A program made the position numbers and the translations under genes. From NCBI GenBank assembly GCA_009777025.1, contig WRMS01000006.1, forward strand, positions 1 through 33,092: a stretch of 33,092 bases of DNA. Direction: 5' to 3'. Of this stretch, positions 17,179 through 27,100 are shown piece by piece (position 1 is the first letter of the stretch; each line of letters begins with the position of its first letter). The notes under the pieces are model-generated. The model worked only from the letters and a program-made list of their open reading frames with translations. It was not told where the DNA came from and made no database searches. This stretch comes from Clostridiales bacterium (GTDB lineage Bacteria; Bacillota; Peptococcia; DRI-13; UBA5745).

Positions 17179-17212
17179 TCCGGCTTTCCTCTAGCGAAGC
17201 GCGTAGTGCGCC

Positions 17213-18307
17213 TTAAACGATTCCCCGTTCCTTGTCGTAGTATTCGCGGGAATAGCAGTAGGCCTCGCAGCAGGCGTCCCACATCGCCTCGGGGCTTGGA
17301 GGCGCGCCCAATACCAGATACAAACCGCCTTGTCTGCCGTACAGATCGACGGTGTTTCTGATCTTAGCCAGCCTCTCTTCACTGGAGACTTCTTCGTCGA
17401 TGGCGAGGCCTTCGATCGAGCAGCAGAAGCCGACCTTGTCGCCGTACGCCCGCTTAAGACCGGGCATATCATTCGCCCGACGCTGGATCTGCAGGATATC
17501 CACTTTGAGGTCGATGATATACCGGATGAAGCGCTCGATCTTTCCGCAGGTGTGCAACTCAAAGCAAATATCGCCGGACGCCTTGATATGGTCGATGACC
17601 TTTTTTGTCGGCGCCCAGACCATAGATTCGAAATACGCTTCGGAGAAGAAGGTATCCCGCTCTGTTCCCCAGTCGTCGTGATAGGTAATCTGGTTCACGG
17701 AGGGGTAGCATGCCTTGATGAGATCATAGCGCTCCAGCAGATTGTCCGCGTAGGCGTCAAAAAATGCTGTAACCGCATCCTGCTCCTGGGCCATTGCCAC
17801 CATGGCTTCTTCGTAGCCGCCCATCACGGCTACCAGTTTTTCCGTGCATCCGGTACCGATATCGATAGACAGCACTTTATCCGGATCCTTCCGGTTTTGC
17901 AGATAGGCGTCGGCAGCCGTCTTCCAGTCATAGGTCTTCCAGTCGGGAAAGACGAGCCTGCTGTCCCACTTGGTGATATCGTCCAGGAGCTGCGTTCCTG
18001 GCTTAAGCATCGAGCCGCCGGCGACGGGAACATATACCCATTGGCAGCCCCAGTCGTCGGTGTATTCGACCCGTTCACTCCCGCCGATCAGGGGGGGATT
18101 TTTTCCGGTTATCCTTACCGTATCAAAATCCAGCATGGCTGTAGGCGCCCATACCGGCGTTTGATGCTTCCAGGCGCGCTTAAAGTTTTCGACGGGCGTC
18201 AGCGGGCGGTCAAGGACCGGCACGTCATATTCCTTCGAAGTGAACATCGCCCTTCTTCTTTCCGTTGGCGTGCCTTCCGCCATAAAGGGAATACGCGGAT
18301 AGTTCAT
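17213..18307 (-). CDS. Uroporphyrinogen decarboxylase (URO-D)-family protein, possibly corrinoid methyltransferase-related (start trimmed from 18340)
   Basis: MNYPRIPFMAEGTPTERRRAMF...DDWGTERDTFFSEAYFESMVWAPTKKVIDHIKASGDICFELHTCGKIERFI...GLYLVLGAPPSPEAMWDACCEA; URO-D/MtaA/CmuA-like layout with an HTCGK metal-site motif. RBS AAAGGAGGAGG. Confidence 0.85.
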   Translation of the reverse strand: MNYPRIPFMAEGTPTERRRAMFTSKEYDVPVLDRPLTPVENFKRAWKHQTPVWAPTAMLDFDTVRITGKNPPLIGGSERVEYTDDWGCQWVYVPVAGGSMLKPGTQLLDDITKWDSRLVFPDWKTYDWKTAADAYLQNRKDPDKVLSIDIGTGCTEKLVAVMGGYEEAMVAMAQEQDAVTAFFDAYADNLLERYDLIKACYPSVNQITYHDDWGTERDTFFSEAYFESMVWAPTKKVIDHIKASGDICFELHTCGKIERFIRYIIDLKVDILQIQRRANDMPGLKRAYGDKVGFCCSIEGLAIDEEVSSEERLAKIRNTVDLYGRQGGLYLVLGAPPSPEAMWDACCEAYCYSREYYDKERGIV

Positions 18308-18353
18308 AGAGCCTCCTCCTTTGCACTGGTTTACTATCATCGTGCCACATTGC

Positions 18354-19295
18354 TCATTCAGAATCGATGCAGTCTACCTTGCCGAACAAGCTGTCCAGCC
18401 TGGCCAGTACCTTCTCCGGCAGCGGCGGCCTCTGTATCGACCGCAAGTTTTCTTCCAGATGCTCTGCATTGCTTGTCCCGGTCAGGGTAACGCTGATGCC
18501 CGGACTATGACGGCAAAAACGATAAGCGGCGTCGATCACGCTTTCCGCCGCGCCATCCTCCTTCAGAAAGTCCAATATATCCGGGGAAGGCTTGAACCCT
18601 GGCCCACCCTGGCCGTGTTCGGCGATGATATCCAGGTTCGCCTGCAGCCTTTCCTGGTTGGACAAGGCGGTCCGCACCGCAAACATGCAGAGGACGCCGA
18701 TATTGTTCCGCAGCGCGACAGGCAGAACCGTCTTTGCCGCGGAGGGGTTAAGATAATTGAAGCCTGTCATGATGACGTCAAAAATACCTTCTTCCAGGGA
18801 CTGCTTCAGCATCTCATGGGAGCGGTCGATCATAAACCGTTCCGTCACGCCGAAGAAGCGCAGCTTCCCCTGTTCTTTCGCTTTTTCCATGACCGGGATA
18901 AAGGTATCCCGCGCCCGGATGTAGTCCGCCGGCGCCAGGCCGTGCAGATGGTAGACGTCCACATACTCCGTGCCCAGCGCCCGAAGGGCGTTTTCCAGCG
19001 TCGCCATCAGCGCGTCCGGCTTCTCAAATTCCCCGCCGAAGCTATTATAAGGGAATTTAGACGACAGCACATATTGGTCTCTGGCTATGCCTTTCAGTCC
19101 CCGACCGATGGCCGCTTCCGTTCCGTAGGCGGCGGAGGTGTCAAAGAAATTGACGCCCGCATCAAATGCCTTTCTGACGATGCCTGCGGCGTGTTCCTCC
19201 CCGAATTTGCCAAGCCCAAGCCGCGAATGCCCGCCGCCTCCGAGACCGGCGACGCTCACCTTTAATCCGGTTCTCCCAAGAATAATCTGCTCCAT
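18354..19295 (-). CDS. Aldo/keto reductase family protein (start trimmed from 19313)
   Basis: MEQIILGRTGLKVSVAGLGGGGHSRLG...AFDAGVNFFDTSAAYGTEAAIGRGLKG...YVDVYHLHGL...GVTERFMIDRSHEML. RBS GAAGGAGGGAG. Confidence 0.93.
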   Translation of the reverse strand: MEQIILGRTGLKVSVAGLGGGGHSRLGLGKFGEEHAAGIVRKAFDAGVNFFDTSAAYGTEAAIGRGLKGIARDQYVLSSKFPYNSFGGEFEKPDALMATLENALRALGTEYVDVYHLHGLAPADYIRARDTFIPVMEKAKEQGKLRFFGVTERFMIDRSHEMLKQSLEEGIFDVIMTGFNYLNPSAAKTVLPVALRNNIGVLCMFAVRTALSNQERLQANLDIIAEHGQGGPGFKPSPDILDFLKEDGAAESVIDAAYRFCRHSPGISVTLTGTSNAEHLEENLRSIQRPPLPEKVLARLDSLFGKVDCIDSE

Positions 19296-19316
19296 AGTTT
19301 CTCCCTCCTTCATTTT

Positions 19317-19973
19317 CTATACCTTGCCATCCTGCTTGTGTCCTATGCTATGGGGAGGAAGCGCGGCATGGTATTGCTTTACCCGCTCCCAATCCTCTTC
19401 GCTATCGACGTCCATACCCTGCCAGCCCGCTTCAGCAGGAATATACAATATCCTGTCCCTCTCTTCCCCGACCGCCTTCATCCCGCCTTCTTCTCCTTTA
19501 AGGGTCTTCAGGAGCGGGATCCTGTCCGCCGGGAAAGTGACCGGCGAACCGGGCCTGCCATCGTAGACAGGCACGACGATCCGGTCGGGCGCCTGCAAAA
19601 AACATTCGTTAAGCTTCCATAATAATTGGTCCGTCATCAGCACCTGATCCCCGGGGAAAAAGATGATTCCAAGGGGCATGGGCTTCCCTGCTGACGTCGC
19701 TCTTTCTTCCAGGGCTGCGATCCCTAAGCGGATCGAGCTGCTTTTCCCTTCGGCTGCATAAGGGTTTCCCACTGATACAAATCCTCTTATACCTGCCATC
19801 TCCAATATTTCCGTATATTGAGAAACTACAGCCACCGTGTCGTAGCCGATTCTTCCGATCCGATCCAACACGCTGCCGATCACCGTTCCGTTTTCCCAGG
19901 GGAGCAGGAGTTTGTTTCGTCCCATTCGACGGGAGAAACCGGAGGCCATCACCACAGCTGACACAGGGTTCAT
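19317..19973 (-). CDS. MobA-like NTP transferase domain protein (MocA/YgfJ-type nucleotidyltransferase)
   Basis: VSAVVMASGFSRRMGRNKLLLPWENGTVIGSVLDRI...IIFFPGDQVLMTDQLLWKL...VPVYDGRPGSPVTFPAD; [LV]ASG.S.RMG.NKLLLP signature. Confidence 0.88.
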   Translation of the reverse strand: MNPVSAVVMASGFSRRMGRNKLLLPWENGTVIGSVLDRIGRIGYDTVAVVSQYTEILEMAGIRGFVSVGNPYAAEGKSSSIRLGIAALEERATSAGKPMPLGIIFFPGDQVLMTDQLLWKLNECFLQAPDRIVVPVYDGRPGSPVTFPADRIPLLKTLKGEEGGMKAVGEERDRILYIPAEAGWQGMDVDSEEDWERVKQYHAALPPHSIGHKQDGKV

Positions 19974-20028
19974 CTTTTTCTCCTATCTCCTTTCTCCTAT
20001 TTTTCAGCATTTGCTTATTGGTATCATT

Positions 20029-20790
20029 TCATATCCAATCGGTAAACGCCTTGTGGAACAGGTAAAGCAAAGCCAGCATAAGCGGCTGGTGTACAATATA
20101 GATCAGCAGAGACTTTCTGCCCAAAGCCATGAGTCCTCTTAGTGTATAAGCCACCGGTTTCGGAAAGCCCGCCGGATCGGCTATAGCGGATAAGCGGGCT
20201 TTATTCTTTTCACTTTTCAGTAGTAGAATGCCGGCTGCGCCGCCGATAAAGAACACGCCAAGCCAGGGAATCAGCGGGTAATGATCATAACTGGAGTAAG
20301 AACTTGTAATCAGCCCGAGGAAAAACAAATAGGGAGATTCTACATGGCTTTTACCAAACGGGATTCCCAACAAAAGGAATAACGGAGAACAAAGGAGTAA
20401 CACAGTAAGCTTAACGGACTGTTTCCGTATCAGCTTGTCCATGATCCCCCACAGGATCATGGCGGAACCCAGAAAATGCAAAATGCCAAAACGAATATAT
20501 AAAGTCGGGATAAACAGAAAGGTTGCCAGGGTAACCACCATACCCAGCAGAAAAACCCGGACGCCTCTCTTACCATTGTTTGCCGATAGGCTGCAGCTCG
20601 CGCCGGATACCAGCATAAACAGTATCGCCGAGGTCCTTCCTACAAAAATCCATGGCGATGCGTAATACGCGATAGCATAACCAAAAAAATCCCGCAGATC
20701 CACAAGCAGATGAAAGAAAACCATCAGCACAATAGCCAGGCCGCGCAACTCGTCAATGATCCATATCCTATCGGGTTGTATCCTGTTCAT
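20029..20790 (-). CDS. Heparan-alpha-glucosaminide N-acetyltransferase-like multi-TM protein (DUF1624-like)
   Basis: 253 aa MNRIQPDRIWIIDELRGLAIVLMVFFHLLVDL...LPLIPWLGVFFIGGAAG...GRKSLLIYIVHQPLMLALLYL; RGxAIxxMxxFHxxxD and SLxIYxxHQPxx motifs. Confidence 0.88.
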   Translation of the reverse strand: MNRIQPDRIWIIDELRGLAIVLMVFFHLLVDLRDFFGYAIAYYASPWIFVGRTSAILFMLVSGASCSLSANNGKRGVRVFLLGMVVTLATFLFIPTLYIRFGILHFLGSAMILWGIMDKLIRKQSVKLTVLLLCSPLFLLLGIPFGKSHVESPYLFFLGLITSSYSSYDHYPLIPWLGVFFIGGAAGILLLKSEKNKARLSAIADPAGFPKPVAYTLRGLMALGRKSLLIYIVHQPLMLALLYLFHKAFTDWI

Positions 20791-20915
20791 GATAGCTCCA
20801 TCATATCAAAGAAGCTCTTTCGCGTCTATACGAATCCTGTTTTTGCCGTTTAGTAATTGTCACAGAAATGTATGTATTTGTTCTGCTTATTCATCAAATG
20901 TTATTGTTACAAATG

Positions 20916-20944
20916 TTGAAATATGCTAGTATATAATATATTAC
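20916..20944 (+). promoter_or_regulatory. Possible promoter for the giant LRR/Ig gene
   Basis: TTGAAA-17 nt-TATTAC within an AT-rich stretch (TTGAAATATGCTAGTATATAATATATTAC). The -10 is imperfect and alternatives overlap. Confidence 0.35.
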
Positions 20945-21118
20945 TATAGTTTTATAGTTCTTCCTTCATTCGGTCACCGCTCGCGCCAAATGATTCAATC
21001 TACAGCGCGGGTAATGATAGAGAAAATCATAGATCTATACGCTGAATGCATACTAATTTTATCAAGTATGCAGAAATTCTTTCAGTGTCCGGTAATGTGA
21101 TTGGGGGAGGAATTTATC

Positions 21119-24100
21119 ATGCATTCAAAGCAAACATCATTCTTCAGCAACAGGAAAAAGGGCATGCTATTCAAGTTACCCTTAGTCGTCATGCTCATCC
21201 TGCAGCTTGCGGCTTCGCCGCTGCTGGCTCTCGTGGAAGAACCGCTTCCGGAGAGCTTGTTTAGCGTCTATCCTGAAGCGGATAATCCCGGCTTAAGCGA
21301 GGCTTTGCCTGACGGTAATCCCGACTATCATGATGAGGATACGGATTACCCCAGTCTGGTACCTTTAGATGACGAAGTCGTCGATCGGTTTATTTCGCTC
21401 CTTACCGAACCGGAGGATATTCATACTATAGAAGGCGCTGTCGCCGGAAGCCTGTTCGTGGAAGCGCTGGGCTTCGAAAGCGAACTGACTTTTCAATGGT
21501 TCGAAGGGGCATTTGCGACAGACAGAAGCGGTCTGCTCATTGAAGGCGCAACAAAATCCATGTTCGATATCCCGCCTGATCTGGACGCCGGTACGTACTA
21601 TTACTATTGTATCGTCAGTGCGGAAGACGCGGTAAGCGCGATCAGCATAGCAGCGATCGTGACTGTCGAACCCCCGAAATACATTCGCTATATCGATTCC
21701 ATCCCGGACGCCAATTTCCGCAGCTTTGTGCTGTCGTATTTGAACTGGGACGGCGGCAGACGAACGGACGACAGCCCCATTACAGATGCGGACATAGCGA
21801 CGCTGGCTGTCATCTCCCAGTTGGTCCTCAGCGACATGGGAATTGCCGATCTGACGGGGATTCAGCTTTTTACCGGGCTTCAGGTTCTGGATTGCCGCGG
21901 TAACTTTCTGACCTCGCTGGATTTGTCTTATAATCCAAACCTCAGCTCCCTCTATTGCGCAAACAACCAGCTGACAGGTTTGGACGTCTCTGCAAACCTC
22001 GTGCTAAACCGGCTCATCTGCAATAATAACGATATGGCTTCTCCGGATGATGTGATAGGCTGGGAGGCAATCGGCCTGATGATCAACAGCCCGGACAATT
22101 TGGGGAGCGGTTCGTTCCACTTCTATAACCAAAGAGGCGTGATCGAAAAACCCCAGATCAAGATTACTGCCCAGCCGGTGAACGGAACAATGGGGCTGAT
22201 CAACGGCAGGCTGGATTACAGCTGCATCTTAAGTGTAGCAGCTGAAATCAACAGCGGCGACAAACTGTATTATCAGTGGTATTGGCTTACAGGCGAGGCG
22301 CCGGATCCGAACGCGGATATTCCGGTCGGCGCGGAAGCGTCATTGGAGGTAACGCCTGAACTTGTAGACTTCCAGTACCAATGGCTGTATACGTTCTATT
22401 GTGTGATTCACGCGGATTCGGCGGAAAGCGTAATCAGCGACATAGCCGAGGTTGAACTGACTGAAATCATGATGTGTCCCGATACCAGCTTCTTCCTCCA
22501 GCCCGAAGCAATGACCATCGTAACGGAGGGCGCTATCAGCGGAAGCTTATATGCCGAAGCCGTGACCTACAAAGTGGATGTAGCCTATCAATGGTTCCGT
22601 ACCGATACGCCGGATGATTATTACTATGCTACCCCCATCGCAGGCGCTACCTCCCCGGAATTTGTCATACCGGAGGACTTAACCGCAGACGGCAGCCCCT
22701 ATTATTTCTACTGCAGGGCCGCCGGCTGGGTAGACGTAGACATAAGCGAGCTCGCCACCGTCGTTGTCGAGCCGAAGAAGACCGATTTTATCACTTATGC
22801 GGAAGCCTTCCCGGACGCCAATTTCTGCGCCGCTGTGCTGAAGCTGATTAACGCCGGCGACGAAATCAACAGGACAGAGGATAGCCCGCTTACCGAGGAG
22901 GACCAGCGCTTTCTGGCGGCGGTGGAAGAGCTTGATCTCTTTAAGCTCAACATCACGGATCTGACCGGCTTACCCTACTTCAGCGGTATGATCCGTTTCT
23001 CTTGCGCCGGAAATCAGTTGACAAAGCTGGACGTGCGCCCGTTCACCGCCCTCGAATGGCTTTCCTGCCATGAAAATCAGCTTACCGATTTGGATGTATC
23101 GCAGAATACGGCCCTGGAAAGGCTGACCTGCTACGACAACCGGCTGGAGACGCTAATTCTGACGGAAAACGCGGCCCTTCAAGTCCTCTATTGCTATAAC
23201 AACCGGCTGGAAATGCTCTATCTGACAGATAATCCGCTGCTCAGCGAGCTGGCGTGCAACAATAACCGGATTCAATGGCTGGATGTAAGTCAAAACCCAT
23301 CCCTGCTCTCTCTGTATTGTGACGACAATCTGCTTCTGGATCTGGATATCACGCAAAACACGGCGCTGCTCAACCTTAGCTGTTCCAACAATATACTGAC
23401 AGACTTGGATGTGTCGCAAAATAGCGCCCTCCGCACAATCGATTGTTCCGGCAACCTGCTGTACGAGCTGGATGTGACGCAAAACCCCTTACTGAGTGAT
23501 TTGCTTTGCGCGGACAACCGGTTAGTCAAGCTTGATGTGTCAAATTCAACAGGTCTCGCCTATATCGATTGCAGCAACAATTTACTGGAGGAATTGGACG
23601 TTTCCCAAAATGCGGCCCTCTTATATCTTTACTGCTTCGAAAACCGGCTGACAGGCTTGGAACTGGCGAAAAGCGATACGATATGGCGGCTTTACTGCTA
23701 TAACAACTATATGACTTCCCCGGACGATGTGATCGGCTGGCAGACTAAGAACAATCTGGTGATCAATAGCCCCGGCAATCTGAATAGCGGTACCTTCCGT
23801 TATTTCAACCAAAAGTCCGGTGTTATCCGTCCGTCTATCATCATCCGGTCTCAGCCGGAGGATTTGCTCATCCTCATTCAGGATGAGATAACAAGCCCCG
23901 ATACCCTGACCATTGACGCGATTGCAAACCCGGATGCAGAGCTTACTTATGCCTGGTACCAGCTCCTAGGCGAGGAACCAAACCCTGCTACGGACAGGTT
24001 TATGGCCACAGGGGCAAGCTTCTCTGTTGCCCCCCTTCTGTCATCGTATCCATACGGAGGACTCTTCTATTTCTACTGTGTCGTCGGTGCGGAAAACGCG

Positions 24101-27100
24101 GACAGCGTGATCAGCAGGGTAGCATACGTCTATATTACGTATGTCTTTGTAGATCCCGGCGTTGAAATTGTTACCCAGCCCGAGGCGAACACCACCGTCA
24201 CCGAAGGGGAAATTGAAGGCAGCTTGTATATCCACGCGAAACCCATCGGCAATACAACTGTATCGTATCAGTGGTACCGCAATACCAGCGCATCCAACAC
24301 AGGCGGTATGCGCATCGAAGGCGCCACATCGCCCGAGTTTATGATCCCGGCGGATCTGACGGCGGACGGCAGCCCCTATTACTATTACTGTGTAGCAAGT
24401 GGCGGAATCGACTCCCCGGCGAGCGAGGTCGCGACTGTGACGGTCGTCACAAAATCGACCTTCACCACGATCGAGATTATCACACAGCCCTTGAGCGGCA
24501 GGCTGCGGATCATCAACGGCAGGTTGGATTACAGCTACATCTTGTACGTTGAAGCCGAAGCCGATAACGGCGCCACTTTGCAGTATCAGTGGTTCTATCG
24601 CAGCGGTTCGGCGCCGAATCCCGGGTACGACCGGCTGGTGGGGTCGGAAGCCGATTTGGAAATCAGCATAGAGCTGCTGAGCGGCTTCAGCCATTTGCAG
24701 AGTTATGACTTCTACTGTATCGTTAGCGCGGAAGGTGCGGACAGCGTAACCAGTTCCGCGGCGAATATCAATGTCGTGGATACGACTATGTATCCCGACA
24801 CCTTCTTCCTGCTTCAACCCGCCGCCGAAACCGTCGTCACTGAAGGCTTCATCAGCGGCAGTTTATACGCCGAAGCATGGACCTACAAAGTGGATGTGGA
24901 ATACCAGTGGTACAGCATGCTTTCGGCGGATCCGGCGTCTGGCATAACGCCTATCGAAGGCGCTACCTCCCCATCCTTCAGGATCCCGGCGGATCTGGCG
25001 GCGGACGGCAGCCCCTATTATTTCCTCTGTGGCGCTTCCGGATGGACGGAAGTGATTTTCAGTAATCCTGCTGTCGTTGTCGTCAAACCGGAGCCAGGCC
25101 AGATAACCTATGAAGCCGCCTTCCCGGACGTCAATTTCCGGGACGCTGTGATTGCCCTGCTGAATACGGACGGCGGCGACAGAGCCGGCGACAGTGTCAT
25201 CAGTGAAGACGACTTGATGCGTATGGCGCGCATGACAGAGCTGCATATTTCCAATCAGCGCATCGCCGATCTGACAGGGATAGCATACTTCCCCTCTCTG
25301 CTAACGCTGGATTGCAGCAACAACCAGCTGACTGCTCTGGATGTTTCGCAGAATGCCGGTCTGCGCATACTGTCCTGCCAGTTTAACGCGATAACGGAGT
25401 TGGATCTTTCCTCCAACCCCGCGCTTCTGGTGTTGAATTGCAACAACAATCGTTTGGTTTCCCTCATTCTGACGCAGAACAGGGCGCTTCTGTCGCTCAA
25501 CTGCGCAGGCAACAATCTGGCGAAACTGGACTTGACGGGGGTTCTCGATCTATCTGTGCTCTTCTGCCAGGAAAACGACCTGACGGCATTGAATCTGACG
25601 AATAACGCCAGCCTGATGCATCTGGAATGCTGGGACAACCCGCTGACCGATCTGGATCTGAGCGGGAATCCCTACCTGACAACCCTGATCTGTGGACGCT
25701 TTGATAGCGGCGAAGGCTTCCTGACTGAACTGGATGTATCGCAAAACAAGGAATTGGTTTACATCTGGTGCAGCGGTAATCAGCTCTCAAGCCTGGATGT
25801 ATCGCAAAATACCAAGCTGAACAGGCTATTCTGCAATGACAACTACATTGCTTCCCCGGACGACGTAAAGGGCTGGCAGGAGATCGGGCTGGAGATCAAC
25901 AGCCCGGAATCCCTGAATGCTGGGACATTCCGCTACTATAACCAGAAAGAGACCATTGCCAAGCCAGTCATCACGATTCTGTCCCAGCCTGAGGACAAGG
26001 TGCTGATTTACCAGGATGGCATACTCGTCGGGACCGATGACCTGCACATTACTGCGGAAGCGACGCTTGGCGCAGAATTAACCTATACCTGGTATCTACT
26101 CCTTGGCGAAGAACCGGATCCCACTAAAGATGAAGCGGTAATTACAGGGGCCGACATCTCCCTGACGCAGCTGTTATCGCCGGCAGTCGCGGAAATATAC
26201 TACTTCTACTGTGTGGTCGCCGCGGAAGGCGCAGACAATGTAATCAGCAGAGTAGTGGAAGTGACGATCCTCGGGTCTATCACCGGTCCCGATGTGCAGA
26301 TCATCGCCCAACCTGCCGAAAATACGGTTGTTACCGAAGGGGAAATCGAAGGCAGTTTGTGCATCGACGCGATCCCCATTGGTACGGATACGGTGTTCTT
26401 TCAATGGTACATCAATACTGTCGCCTCCAACGAAGGCGGTTCGCCCATTTATAGCTCGCCTACTTCCTCGGATTTTCCGATTCCGACGAACCTGACAGCC
26501 GACGGCAGCCCCTATTACTTCTACTGCGAAGCATCCGTCGGTTCCACTAGTAAATTCAGCGACGTAGCGATAGTCACGGTACTGCCGGCAAAGACCGGCG
26601 TCACCTACGCGGAAGCTTTCCCGGACGCCAATTTCCGAGAAGCGGTGCTGGGATTGTTGAATGCGGACGGTGGCGACAGAACCGGCGAAAGCCATCTCAG
26701 CGAAGCCGACCGCGCGTGGATGGCAGGGCTGGAAGAATTGGAAATTTTCAACAGAAGCATCGCGGATATGACCGGCCTGGCCTATTTTACCGGGCTATCG
26801 TACTTGCATTGCTCCGACAACCAATTGACGGAATTGGATGTAACGCAAAACACGGAGCTCGAGTACCTAAATTGTTGGAACAACCTGCTGGTAGAACTGG
26901 ATGTAAGCCAAAACACCGCATTGCGGATCCTTGACGTAGGAGATAATCTCCTGACAGAGCTGGATTTATCCAATAATGCGATGCTGGTCAATCTGTATTG
27001 CGACTATAACCTCTTGGCAGAACTGGATGTAAGCCAAAACACGGAGCTCGAGAACCTAGATTGTCGGAACAACCTGCTGGCAGAACTGGATGTAAGCCAA

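Noticed and set aside
17330-18490. Plus-strand 386-aa ORF antisense to the URO-D gene, and 18321..19265 antisense to the aldo/keto reductase
   Set aside because: The opposite-strand genes have clear family motifs and RBSs; these are GC-driven shadows.
20940-21118. c-di-GMP or other riboswitch upstream of the giant gene
   Set aside because: The leader contains CGCTCGCGCCAAATG...CAGCGCGGG, but I could not fit it to a known aptamer consensus; an Rfam scan would be needed.
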